NCBI RefSeq assembly: GCF_019083965.1
Contig: NZ_JAHRCY010000010.1
Span: forward strand, 248,001-312,000
Origin: Catellatospora tritici
GTDB taxonomy: Bacteria > Actinomycetota > Actinomycetes > Mycobacteriales > Micromonosporaceae
Direction: 5' to 3'
DNA: 64,000 nucleotides
Shown piece after piece: positions 24,448 through 32,014 of the stretch; within the stretch, counting starts at the first letter, position 1; each line of letters opens with the position of its first letter. Made by a program: the position numbers and the translations under genes. The notes beneath the pieces are model-generated. The model saw nothing but the letters and a program-made list of their open reading frames with translations, was not told where the DNA came from and did no database searches.

Positions 24448-25380
24448 ATGGCCTTGACTGAAGAAAGATCATTGATCGCTCCGCCCGCGTCCGCGCGCCC
24501 GGCCCGGCGCGGTGGGCTCATCGTCGGCAGCGTGGTGGCCGGGCTGGCGCTGGCGGTGCTGTGGTCGTTCGAGTTCGTCGACCACGTCATCGGCGACAAT
24601 GTCGCCAACACGTTGCTCGGCCACGACGCCAAGGCGACCGCGATCGGCGGCACCGTCGCCGGTCTGGTCTTCGCGTTCGTGTCCGGGCTGGCGGGCACGT
24701 TCACCGCGTGCAACATCGCGATGGCCGCCTCGATCGGCCCGATGAGCCAGGCTGGTGGCGCGAGCGCGACCCGGACCGGCCTGCGCGGGCTGCTGCGGCC
24801 GATCGGCTGGCTCGCGCTGGGCATGGTGGCGGTCTCCGCCGTGTACGGCTTCGTCGGCGTGCTCCTCGGCGACCGTCTCCCACAGCTGTCCACCGAGGTC
24901 GTCGGCGGTCTGCCGGTACGTCTCATCCAGTCGATGGTCGCGTTCGGCGTGATCGGCCTGGCCTTCGTCTACCTCGGTCTGGCCGCGATCGGGGTGCTGC
25001 CGGACCCGTTCGCGAACCATCCGGTCGGCCGGGTGGTGACGCTCGGGGCGCTGGTCGGCGGGTTCCTGATCGGACGGCCGTATCCGCTGTTCAACAAGCT
25101 GTTCCACTGGGCCGTCGACACCGGCAACCCGCTCTACGGCGCGGGTGCGTTCGTGCTGCAGTCGCTGGGCAACATCCTGCTCGTGTCGGTGCTGTTCGCG
25201 CTGGTGGTGCTGGTGACCCGAGGCGGGTTCGTGCGCTGGATCACGGCCAGGCCCGCCCGTACGGCTGCGGTCACCGGGGCGCTGCTGATCGCGCTGGGCG
25301 TGTTCACCTTCGTCTACTGGGACGTACGCCTGCCCGCGATGTTCGGCTACGGCTGGTTCCCCAAGATGCCCTACCGCTGA
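24448..25380 (+). CDS. Polytopic membrane protein, DsbD/CcdA-like
   Basis: The protein has about 310 residues and some eight hydrophobic segments. The segment GTVAGLVFAFVSGLAGTFTACNIAMAASIGPM (about residues 66-97) resembles the glycine-rich, Cys-containing helix of cytochrome c biogenesis/DsbD-type transmembrane proteins, which pass reducing power across the membrane, but only one Cys (in TACN) is clear. The end is FGYGWFPKMPYR. The start is uncertain: the ATG at 24448 lacks a ribosome site, and a GTG at 24376 is in frame. It stands alone between the broken gene and a palindromic element. The function is not established. Confidence 0.6.
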   Translation: MALTEERSLIAPPASARPARRGGLIVGSVVAGLALAVLWSFEFVDHVIGDNVANTLLGHDAKATAIGGTVAGLVFAFVSGLAGTFTACNIAMAASIGPMSQAGGASATRTGLRGLLRPIGWLALGMVAVSAVYGFVGVLLGDRLPQLSTEVVGGLPVRLIQSMVAFGVIGLAFVYLGLAAIGVLPDPFANHPVGRVVTLGALVGGFLIGRPYPLFNKLFHWAVDTGNPLYGAGAFVLQSLGNILLVSVLFALVVLVTRGGFVRWITARPARTAAVTGALLIALGVFTFVYWDVRLPAMFGYGWFPKMPYR

Positions 25381-25396
25381 CGTGGCTCGCCCCTGA

Positions 25397-25462
25397 ACCG
25401 CGGTTTCGGGGAAGCCGCACGAACCCTGCACAGGTTTGGCGCACTTTCCCCGAAACCGCGGT
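25397..25462. repeat. Dispersed palindromic element, family A, copy 2
   Basis: Perfect 17-bp arms ACCGCGGTTTCGGGGAA (25397-25413) and TTCCCCGAAACCGCGGT (25446-25462) flank a 32-nt centre with CGCACGAACCCTGCAC. It is the most symmetric copy of the family also seen near 5581, 26361 and 46788. It may double as terminator of the membrane protein gene. Confidence 0.8.
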
Positions 25463-25543
25463 CGGATCCGGGGCACGCGCCGGATCGCGGCGCGTGGGGC
25501 GGTCAGCGCGGGGTGCGGGGCCCGGATCTGCGATCATCGTCGG

Positions 25544-25837
25544 GTGGAGCGACACGAGGTCGAGCTGTTGTCGCGGGACGGCAACTGCGCGGTGACACAC
25601 CTGCCGGGCCGGAACTTTCCCGGGCTGTATGTGCAGGGCGACACCTTCGCCGAGCTGCGAGGGCTGTTCCTGCGGGCCGCGCGTACGCTGCGCGAGCGGC
25701 CCGGCGATCCGGACGCGCTCGACGACCTGGACCACGGCATCCGGGACATGACCGAGATGCTGGAGTTCTACGAGCGGGTGCTGGCCGAGCGCGGGATCAG
25801 CCGACCGTACTTCCCATCGGTGGGGGAGGCGGCGTGA
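25544..25837 (+). CDS. Small conserved protein, possibly DUF6959-like
   Basis: The 97-residue protein opens with VERHEVELLSRDGNCAVTHLPGRNFPGLYVQGDTFAELRGL. This pattern of a short acidic strand followed by LPGRxFPGxxxQGD is known from small actinobacterial proteins that I remember as DUF6959; the name is not certain. The C-terminal half is helical and charged. I chose the GTG at 25544; the site upstream is poor, so the message may be leaderless. Its stop overlaps the GTG of the next gene (25834-25837), so the two are translated together. The function is unknown. Confidence 0.55.
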   Translation: MERHEVELLSRDGNCAVTHLPGRNFPGLYVQGDTFAELRGLFLRAARTLRERPGDPDALDDLDHGIRDMTEMLEFYERVLAERGISRPYFPSVGEAA

Positions 25838-26328
25838 GCCTGCTGAGCGAGCTGGTCCTGATCGCCGCGACGGTCGCGATGGGGATCATGGCGGGGGTCT
25901 TCGGGCTGTACGCGCACACGATCATGCCCGGCCTGCGGCGCACCGACGACCGCACCTTCGTGGGCGCGTTCCAGGCGATCGACCGCGCGATCATCAACGG
26001 CTGGTTCCTGGGCGGCGGTTTCCTCGGTGCCCTGGTGCTCACCGGTGCGGCCGCGCTGCTGTACCTGGGCGCCCCGGACCGGACCGCACTGTGGTGGATC
26101 CTCGCCGCGTTCGTGCTGTACCTGGTCACGTTCTTCATCACCACCGCGGTCCACCTGCCGCTCAACAACGCGCTCAAGGCGGCGGGCGATCCCGACGCGA
26201 TCACCGACCTCGCCGCCGTGCGGACCCGGTTCGCCGAGGCACGGTGGGCGCGTTGGAACACGATCCGGGCGGTGGCCACCACAGCCGCCGCGCTCTGCCT
26301 GGCCGTGGCCCTCATCGTCTCACCCTGA
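25834..26328 (+). CDS. DUF1772-family (anthrone oxygenase-like) membrane protein
   Basis: The 164-residue protein has four hydrophobic helices. VAMGIMAGVFGLYAHTIMPGLRRTDDRTFVGAFQAIDRAIINGWF matches the DUF1772 pattern of a small-gain helix, then F-x-xxMP and a loop with a conserved FQAI-x-R. FFITTAVHLPLNNAL (about 100-114) is its second hallmark. The family includes anthrone oxygenases, but most bacterial members have unknown roles. The GTG start overlaps the stop of the upstream gene, with GGGGGAGG as ribosome site. After it lies a copy of palindromic family A. Confidence 0.78.
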   Translation: MSLLSELVLIAATVAMGIMAGVFGLYAHTIMPGLRRTDDRTFVGAFQAIDRAIINGWFLGGGFLGALVLTGAAALLYLGAPDRTALWWILAAFVLYLVTFFITTAVHLPLNNALKAAGDPDAITDLAAVRTRFAEARWARWNTIRAVATTAAALCLAVALIVSP

Positions 26329-26360
26329 CCTGCCACGACCCGAGCGTCGCCCGGTGGGAC

Positions 26361-26417
26361 GGCTGCGGTTTTGGGAAACTGCGGCAAGCACGACCGGAAC
26401 GTGTGGACTTTCCCCGG
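26361..26417. repeat. Dispersed palindromic element, family A, copy 3 (degenerate)
   Basis: GGCTGCGGTTTTGGGAAACTGCGG (26361-26384) and GGACTTTCCCCGG (26405-26417) follow the same plan as the other family A copies, but the arms are less symmetric. It lies between the DUF1772 gene and the next gene. Confidence 0.55.
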
Positions 26418-26455
26418 ACCTGCGCGCCGCCATCGCGTCTGGTACAAGGGGGATC

Positions 26456-26962
26456 GTGGAGTTGATGACAGTGGAGCGCGAGGTCGCCGAGCTGGACGCC
26501 GTCTACCGTCCGGTGGCGACGATGCCGGTTGACCTGGACAGGCTTCAGGAACTGGGCGCGCAGACGGCGGCGGCGCTCGCGGCGCTCGGGGTGGACGGTC
26601 GGGCCGAGGCGGTCCTGCGTGCCGTCATCGAGCTGTACGGCACCGGTGACGACAGCGTCCGAGCCGCGATCCGGCGCATGTTCGACCGGTACACCTCATT
26701 CCGGTGGGCCGCTCAGCTGCCGCGCGAGGAGGAGGGCACCGGCGCCGGGTTCCGGGCCGCGCTGATCCACTTTTCCGCCCGCGACCAGGGCAGCGACACC
26801 CGGGACGAGGTGCTCGGCCTGCGGGACCTGTGCGCTCGCGCGCGTCAGGCCGGTGTCGACGTCGATCCGGTGCTGGCAGAGGTGGCCGAGCTGTCCAGCG
26901 ACGTCGACCGGTACGGCATGGGTTCCACGCGTGCGATCCTGCTTGGACACCTCGGCGGGTGA
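26456..26962 (+). CDS. Uncharacterised helical protein
   Basis: The 168-residue protein starts at a GTG with GGGGG close upstream; an ATG at 26465 is an alternative. The sequence is rich in Ala, Leu, Arg, Asp and Glu with no membrane segment and no motif I recognise (QELGAQTAAALAALGVDGRAEAVLRAVIELYG, then RRMFDRYTSFRWAAQL). The final part (LCARARQAGVDVDPVLAEVAELSS and YGMGSTRAILLGHL) looks like helical repeats and resembles small immunity-type or HEAT-like proteins, but this is speculation. It precedes a HAD-like gene by about 70 bases. Confidence 0.55.
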   Translation: MELMTVEREVAELDAVYRPVATMPVDLDRLQELGAQTAAALAALGVDGRAEAVLRAVIELYGTGDDSVRAAIRRMFDRYTSFRWAAQLPREEEGTGAGFRAALIHFSARDQGSDTRDEVLGLRDLCARARQAGVDVDPVLAEVAELSSDVDRYGMGSTRAILLGHLGG

Positions 26963-27034
26963 GCGCCGAACCGGTTGCCGCGGCGTAGACTTCCCGGCAC
27001 GTCGAGGCGGTTGGGCGAGGGGCGGTGCGAGACG

Positions 27035-27586
27035 GTGGTGCTGCCGGTCTGGCTACTCGACATCGATGGCGTGATCAACGCGGTCACCGATGATCCGGAC
27101 ACCCGGGTGTGGCCGCGCGACCAATGGGTGCGCACCTCGGCCGTCAGCGCCCACGGGCTCGAGTGGCCGCTGCTGGCCGCGCGGCCGGTGCTGGAGTTCC
27201 TGCGCCGGGTGCACGACGAAGGCCGGGCCGAGATCCGCTGGCACAGCACCTGGCAGTCGCACGCGGTGAACGTCGGCACGGCGCTGGGCCTGCCGAGCTG
27301 GCCGGTGGCCGAGTGCCCGGAGTTCGCCGAGAGCGACGCCGAGATCGCGTCCCCGCTGGTCGTGGTGCGGCATCGCTGGTGGAAGCTGCCCACCGCCCAG
27401 CGGGTCATCGACGACGGTCGCCCGCTGGTGTGGACCGACGACGACGCCCGGCACCAACTGCGCCGCCGGGACCGGGCAGGTTGGGACGCCTGGGCCCTGG
27501 TCGTGGCGCCGCCGGTCGAGTCCGGCCTCACCTCGCGCCAGCTGCGCCGCATCGACACCTGGCTCGCCCAGCGGGAGTCCTGGTAG
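27035..27586 (+). CDS. HAD-like domain protein
   Basis: The protein has about 183 residues. It begins with the HAD motif I: VWLLDIDGVINAV, where D-x-DG carries the nucleophile and general acid. A long helical cap-like stretch leads to IRWHSTWQSHAVN, and RPLVWTDDDARHQL near the end fits the acidic motif IV. HRWWKLPTAQRVI supplies the conserved Lys. Similar actinobacterial proteins are annotated as HAD domain proteins of unknown substrate, some linked to RNA repair. I chose the GTG at 27035 (or 27038), just before the first strand. A 12-bp hairpin terminates it. Confidence 0.7.
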   Translation: MVLPVWLLDIDGVINAVTDDPDTRVWPRDQWVRTSAVSAHGLEWPLLAARPVLEFLRRVHDEGRAEIRWHSTWQSHAVNVGTALGLPSWPVAECPEFAESDAEIASPLVVVRHRWWKLPTAQRVIDDGRPLVWTDDDARHQLRRRDRAGWDAWALVVAPPVESGLTSRQLRRIDTWLAQRESW

Positions 27587-27647
27587 TCCTCGCCGTAGCC
27601 GGTCAGGCCACCGAGCCGAGGTTCGCGCCCTGGGTCAGCCACGGAAA

Positions 27648-27680
27648 ACGCGCCTGACCTCGCAGCGGGGTCAGGCGCGT
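27648..27680. terminator. Bidirectional hairpin terminator
   Basis: Perfect 12-bp arms ACGCGCCTGACC (27648-27659) and GGTCAGGCGCGT (27669-27680) with a 9-nt loop lie between the convergent HAD-like and SPFH genes. Confidence 0.8.
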
Positions 27681-27688
27681 CCGGCCGG

Positions 27689-28522
27689 TCAGGCCAGCTC
27701 GGTGTGCTTGTCGAAGCCGATATACAGCCGCGCCTCGGCGTTGCCGCCCAGCGCGGTCAGGGTCTCCAGCTCGCGCAGCCGCAGCAGCGCCGGGTGCTGC
27801 GCGTACGCGGTGGCCGCCGCGGCCAGCGCCTGCAGCGACTCCACCTCGGCCTCGGTGCGGATACGCTGCGCCTGCGCGTCGGCCTGCGCGGCCAGCCGCA
27901 CCGCCTCGTGCCGCGCGGCGGCGGTGACCTGGTCGGCCTCGGCGCGGGCGCGGGCCTCCAGCACGTCCTTCTCCGCCTTGGTGCGCGCCTCCACCAGCTG
28001 CGCCTCGGCCAGCCGCTGTGCGGTCAGCACCCGGTTCATGACCTCCTGCAGGTTGCCCGGGAAGACGATGTCCTTGACGTCGGCGCGCAGGATCTCCACG
28101 CCGTAGCCGCGGGCCGCGCCCTGTACGTCGCGCAGGATGTCCTCGGACAGCTGGTTGCGGTTGGTGAGGATGGCCTCCAGCGTCATCGACGCCAGCGACC
28201 GGCGCGCGGCCAGTTGCACGTCGCTGTAGAGGCGGTCGGTGTAGTCCTCGACCTGCTCGGTCGCGGCGACCGGGTCGACCACCTTGAAGTGGGTGAGGAT
28301 GCTGACCCGCAGCGCCACCTTGTCGCCGGTCAGGATCTCCTGGCCCTTGAGCGTGAGCTCGCGCTCGCGCATGTCGACGAGGTTGACCTCGACGATCTCG
28401 GGGTGGCGCCGGGTGGGCGACGGCAGCTCGTGGCGGCCCGCCTCGAGCACGTCGGTGAGGCGGCCGTCGACATAGCGCAGGCCGCGGTGGGTGTTCTTGA
28501 TGATGATCTCGCGCGTACGCAC
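27689..28522 (-). CDS. SPFH/band-7 domain protein (slipin-like)
   Basis: The 277-residue protein opens with VRTREIIIKNTHRGLRYVDGRLTDVLEAGRHELP, the start of a prohibitin/stomatin (SPFH) domain, and shows EVNLVDMRERELTLKGQEILTGDKVALRVSILTHFKVVDP. From about residue 165 to 230 there is a long Ala/Glu/Arg-rich coiled coil (AEAQLVEARTKAEKDVLEARARAEADQV), as in slipins that assemble into membrane rings. No clear transmembrane anchor precedes it, so it may attach as a peripheral protein. The GTG at 28522 follows GGGGAG. These proteins organise membrane microdomains; no NfeD partner gene is next to it. Confidence 0.8.
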   Translation of the reverse strand: MRTREIIIKNTHRGLRYVDGRLTDVLEAGRHELPSPTRRHPEIVEVNLVDMRERELTLKGQEILTGDKVALRVSILTHFKVVDPVAATEQVEDYTDRLYSDVQLAARRSLASMTLEAILTNRNQLSEDILRDVQGAARGYGVEILRADVKDIVFPGNLQEVMNRVLTAQRLAEAQLVEARTKAEKDVLEARARAEADQVTAAARHEAVRLAAQADAQAQRIRTEAEVESLQALAAAATAYAQHPALLRLRELETLTALGGNAEARLYIGFDKHTELA

Positions 28523-28738
28523 GATGGGCTCCCCGTACACAAAGGATGGACGCCCCGGAGCGGATCCGATACCCAGATTGGCAGTCTGTGCAACAGAGTG
28601 CTGTGAGCACACGATGACGGATCGTTGTGAACGTTGTCTGGCTGACACCGTCTGGGAATCCGCCGGGGCTGATCCATGGTCGCGGCACGGATCGCCGCGC
28701 CGCAACGCAATTAGGTAGCGGCCTAAGTAGGTAGCGGC

Positions 28739-29494
28739 CTATGTGTCGGCGAACTCGGCGGTGAACCGGCCGCGCCACGGCACACCCGGCTCGATGACCT
28801 GGACCTTGTCGTACGCCCAGGCGGCGCAGACGCCCGGGTAGATGCCGGTGCGCACGAACCAGCGCGACGCCCCGGTCAGGGTGGCCCGCCAACCGGGCAC
28901 CGCCCACTCCACCCGCTCCCGCGTACACCCGTTGACCTGCTTCTCGCCGCGCAGCTCACCCGCGCTGACCTTCGGGTCGGGCACTGGCGCGAAGCGCAGG
29001 AAGCATCCGCCGTAGCCGGCGCCGTCCGGGCGCCCGTTGGTGGCCGGACTGCCCAGCGTCACCCGCTCGGCCGCGGTCAGCTCCCAGCTCAGGCTCAGCC
29101 GCCACGCCTCGCTGTGCACCAGGGTCGCGGTGATCTCGCGGCGCTCCTGCAGCAGCACCTCGCCCTTGCGGTCGCGCCAGGCCAGCCGCTGCACCAGCCG
29201 GTCGTCGGCGGCCTCGTCGAACCCCTCGTGGGTGATGGTGCCGTGGTCGTCCAGCCAGGTGTAGCCCTGGTCGCGCACGTACGTTCGGCCGCCCCACAGG
29301 TTGGTGCCGTTGACGTCCTGGACCGCCAATGACAGGCCCAGATGCCAACGGTGGTCCTCGGGCAGCGCGTCGGTCACCACGGCCCCGGCCAGGGTGCGGA
29401 CCGGATGCAGGTACGGCCGCGGCGACAGCGTGGGGTCGAGGTCGGGCGCGACGACGTACTCGGCGACGGTCACGCCGCCGACCTTCAGCCTCAT
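28739..29494 (-). CDS. DUF6807 (PmoA-like) family protein
   Basis: The 251-residue beta-rich protein reads VTVAEYVVAPDLDPTLSPRPYLHPVRTLAGAVVTDALPEDHRWHLGLSLAVQDVNGTNLWGGRTYV. The phrase RPYLHPVRT followed by DHxWHxGLxxA is the hallmark of the family once named PmoA, a mutarotase-like beta-sandwich. Members usually sit in carbohydrate utilisation clusters with Gfo/Idh oxidoreductases. Its function is unknown. A perfect LacI operator lies 44 bases upstream, so it belongs to a sugar regulon although no catabolic gene adjoins it. The ATG is at 29494. Confidence 0.78.
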   Translation of the reverse strand: MRLKVGGVTVAEYVVAPDLDPTLSPRPYLHPVRTLAGAVVTDALPEDHRWHLGLSLAVQDVNGTNLWGGRTYVRDQGYTWLDDHGTITHEGFDEAADDRLVQRLAWRDRKGEVLLQERREITATLVHSEAWRLSLSWELTAAERVTLGSPATNGRPDGAGYGGCFLRFAPVPDPKVSAGELRGEKQVNGCTRERVEWAVPGWRATLTGASRWFVRTGIYPGVCAAWAYDKVQVIEPGVPWRGRFTAEFADT

Positions 29495-29537
29495 GACGTC
29501 CCTTCACCGGCGCACCTGGACCTGCCGCTGCACACCA

Positions 29538-29553
29538 CGGCAAACGTTTGCCG
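29538..29553. promoter_or_regulatory. Perfect LacI-type operator upstream of the DUF6807 gene
   Basis: CGGCAAACGTTTGCCG is a fully symmetric 16-bp palindrome with the CAAACGTTTG core also found at 17879-17888. It lies 44 bases before the leftward DUF6807 start codon. Confidence 0.7.
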
Positions 29554-29595
29554 CAACGCTAATCCGCTCCCGATCACCCGTCAACGCCCACCCGG

Positions 29596-29650
29596 GGTAA
29601 GGAAGGGCACCTTCTTATCGCTTTTCGAGGTAGAAGGGCCCCCTGTCAAC
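29596..29650. repeat. Dispersed 55-bp element, family B, copy 1
   Basis: The stretch starting GGTAAGGAAGGGCACCTTCT and ending AGAAGGGCCCCCTGTCAAC matches 56946-57000 at 49 of 55 positions. It contains the near-palindromic pair GAAGGGCACCTTC and GAAGGGCCCC. It lies between the DUF6807 gene and the cysteine hydrolase gene. Confidence 0.8.
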
Positions 29651-29695
29651 GCGGGCCCACATAGGCTGGCAGTGGGTCTGAGCGGGGGTGACGCC

Positions 29696-30310
29696 GTGGA
29701 CAGGTACGACAGCGCGACGACCGGGCTGATCATCAGCGATCCGTACAACGACTTCATCAGCGCGGGCGGCAAGCTCTGGCCGCAGGTGAAGGAGGTCGCC
29801 GAGGCGGTCGGGGCGGTCGAGCACATGCGGCAGGTCGCCGCGGCGGCCCGCGCCGCGGGCATCCGGGTCTTCTACTCCCGGCACCGGCGCTGGCAGCCCG
29901 GCGACTACGACACCTGGGCCCACCCGACGCAGACCCAGCTGCGTACCGCGGCCAACCAGCTGTTCGCCGTGGGCACCTGGGGCGGGCAGTGGCATCCCGA
30001 CTTCGAGCCGCAGCCCGGTGACGTGCTGATCAGCGAACACTGGGCGCAGAGCGGCTTCGCCAACACCGACCTGGATCAGCAGCTCAAACAGCACGCGATT
30101 CAAAAGATCATCATCGTGGGTATGGTCGCCAACACGTGCGTCGAGTCGACCGGCCGGTACGGCATGGAGCTCGGCTACCACGTCACCCTCGTCCGCGACG
30201 CGACCGCGGCGTTCCGGATGGACGCGATGCGCGCCGCCCACGAGATCAACGGCCCCGCCTTCGCCCACCACATCACCACCACCGAACCCCTGGTGGCAGC
30301 CCTCGGCTAG
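29696..30310 (+). CDS. Cysteine hydrolase, isochorismatase-like, with atypical Lys position
   Basis: This is a 204-residue isochorismatase-fold protein. The Asp of the triad is D15 in LIISDPYNDF, and the nucleophile is C148 in GMVANTCVESTGRYGMELGYHVTLV. At the place of the usual catalytic Lys the sequence reads LISEHWAQSGFANTDLDQQL, so a His or Glu stands instead. I recall this EHW-SGFANTDLD pattern from a distinct subfamily, so it is probably not a defect. The substrate is unknown. The GTG at 29696 has GGGGG 7 bases upstream. It is a lone gene. Confidence 0.78.
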   Translation: MDRYDSATTGLIISDPYNDFISAGGKLWPQVKEVAEAVGAVEHMRQVAAAARAAGIRVFYSRHRRWQPGDYDTWAHPTQTQLRTAANQLFAVGTWGGQWHPDFEPQPGDVLISEHWAQSGFANTDLDQQLKQHAIQKIIIVGMVANTCVESTGRYGMELGYHVTLVRDATAAFRMDAMRAAHEINGPAFAHHITTTEPLVAALG

Positions 30311-30452
30311 GGCAGGGCCGCCGCGCCGCCGGTCGCCCGGTCTGCCGATGATCGCTGCTGGGCCGAGGTCTTCCTGTCGGCTCGTCGGCCCGCCGGCGTG
30401 CGGCCTGCCCAGCGCGGCTCGCGCTCGCGCAGCACTGTCTAAGCTGGACGGC

Positions 30453-30911
30453 GTGAACATCCGGCAGCGCAAGAAGCTCACCAGGCGGCTGATGGAGGCG
30501 GTGTTCCGGGAGGACACCGCGGCCGTGCGCGCGCTGCTTCGCGCCGGTGCCGATCCGAACGCGCCCGACCGCGAGCGCACCACCCCGCTGTACCAGGCCT
30601 GCGTCCACGGCTCGACCGAGGTCGTGCGGGTGCTGCTGGCGGCCGGCTCGTCCCCCGACGCCGAAAGCGGGCGCGGCCAGGAGGGCACACCTCTGTGCGC
30701 CGCCTCGGTATGGGGACACGACGACGTCATACGCCTGCTGCTCGCCAACGGGGCCGACCCGAACCTGCGTGAGGATCACGGCACCGGCTGGGCCCCACTG
30801 GACTGGGCCCTGCAGTACGACCGACCGCAGTCGGCCGACCTGCTCCTCGCGGCCGGGGCGAAGCCCGCCAGGCCGCCCGTGCCCAGACCGCCCACAGCGG
30901 ACCCGGTCTAG
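30453..30911 (+). CDS. Ankyrin repeat protein
   Basis: The 152-residue protein consists almost wholly of three or four ankyrin repeats. They are recognisable by AVRALLRAGADPNAPDRERTTPLYQACVHGSTEVVRVLLAAGSSPD, then GTPLCAASVWGHDDVIRLLLANGADPNLRE, and APLDWALQYDRPQSADLLLAAGA. The tail is Pro-rich. Ankyrin repeats mediate protein-protein contacts; no partner can be named. The start is a GTG at 30453. Its stop codon overlaps the stop of the convergent PHP gene (TAG/CTA at 30908-30911), leaving no room for a terminator. Confidence 0.85.
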   Translation: MNIRQRKKLTRRLMEAVFREDTAAVRALLRAGADPNAPDRERTTPLYQACVHGSTEVVRVLLAAGSSPDAESGRGQEGTPLCAASVWGHDDVIRLLLANGADPNLREDHGTGWAPLDWALQYDRPQSADLLLAAGAKPARPPVPRPPTADPV

Positions 30912-31795
30912 CGCCCGGGACGCGTCCAGAAGTCGTACGAGTGCCTGCCCGGCCGGAACCCGTACGCCTCGACCATCGCCACCGCCTCGGCGAACCCGTG
31001 CGCCAGCACCGCGGGCACGTGCGCGTCGCTGCCGAAGGTGACCGCCCGCCCGCCCTCGTCGCGCCACCAGCCGACGATCTCCGGGTGCAGCGGCACCTTG
31101 GTGTTGACCTCCAGCGCCCGCCCGCTGTCGGCCAGCAACCGCAGCACGTGCCGAAACTCCTCCTCGAACGAGTACGGATCGAACGGAGCGGACCCGGAGC
31201 CCATCGAGTACGCGTAGGGATCGGACGGACCCGACCGCATGGGCCAGGAGCGCACCGGGTAGTCGATGTGGGCCAGCACCGAGAACAGGTCGCTGCCGCG
31301 CACGAGCCTGGCCACCTCGTCCAGGTAGCGCCGGACGACGTCGGCGGCCGGGTGCCGCCGGTAGAGGGCGAACGGCTCGGTGAACCCCGACCCGTCCGCC
31401 ACGCAGTGCACCGAGCCGAGCACCCGGTCGAAGCGCCCCGTGGACAGCAGCGCGGCCGCGGCGGTGGCGTGCAGGTGCGGCTCGCCCAGCTCCATGCCGC
31501 TGAGGATGCGCAGGTCCGGGAAGCGTTCGCGGCACCGCTCGATCGAGGCCAGGTATCCGGCCGCGTCGAACACCGGTGGGGTCAGGCTCCCGTCGGGCGC
31601 CGCGAGGACGGCGATGCGGTCGTCCGGGTTCACGATGTCGAGGGGCACCTGCCAGACAGTGTGGTCGACGTGCTCGGTGAAGGCGATCGCGGGAAGGCCG
31701 AGCTCCACCGCCCGCGCGCAGGTGCGTTCCATCGAACCCACCAGCGCCGAGTCCCAGGACCACTCGCTGTGCACGTGGCTGTCGGCGGGCAGCAC
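30908..31795 (-). CDS. PHP-domain phosphoesterase (histidinol-phosphatase-like)
   Basis: The protein has about 295 residues and a PHP metal-dependent phosphoesterase fold. Metal ligands are visible in LPADSHVHSEWSWD (HxH, first strand), AFTEHVDHTVW, ILSGMELGEPH, VLGSVHCV, VLAHIDYPVR and the final VTFGSDAHVPAVL. The family includes histidinol phosphatase and DNA-linked phosphoesterases; the specific substrate is unknown. I chose the GTG at 31795, which places the HxH motif near the N-terminus; an ATG at 31894 would add 33 Arg-rich residues and cannot be excluded. It is divergent from the RCC1 gene pair. Confidence 0.8.
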   Translation of the reverse strand: MLPADSHVHSEWSWDSALVGSMERTCARAVELGLPAIAFTEHVDHTVWQVPLDIVNPDDRIAVLAAPDGSLTPPVFDAAGYLASIERCRERFPDLRILSGMELGEPHLHATAAAALLSTGRFDRVLGSVHCVADGSGFTEPFALYRRHPAADVVRRYLDEVARLVRGSDLFSVLAHIDYPVRSWPMRSGPSDPYAYSMGSGSAPFDPYSFEEEFRHVLRLLADSGRALEVNTKVPLHPEIVGWWRDEGGRAVTFGSDAHVPAVLAHGFAEAVAMVEAYGFRPGRHSYDFWTRPGR

Positions 31796-32014
31796 CGTCA
31801 GCTCGCCGCGCTCTGGGACATCACGCCGCAAAGTCTCCCCCGGCCGGTCCCGCCCCGCAACCCCGGCGGTGCGCCTGCCGGTGCTGCCGCGCATCCCGAT
31901 CGCGCGTCGCTGCCGGTGGCCGACCCCTCGTGCTGATAGACCTGCACATGTCCACTGACCTGCGGATTCAGGGGAATTCGAGAGGTCTATGCATTCATTT
32001 CCCGGGGGAACCAC

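Noticed and set aside
28712-28744. Tandem TAGGTAGCGGCCTA words near the end of the DUF6807 gene
   Set aside because: Two 16-base units are visible, but too short and too close to the stop codon to claim more than a small local repeat or weak terminator.
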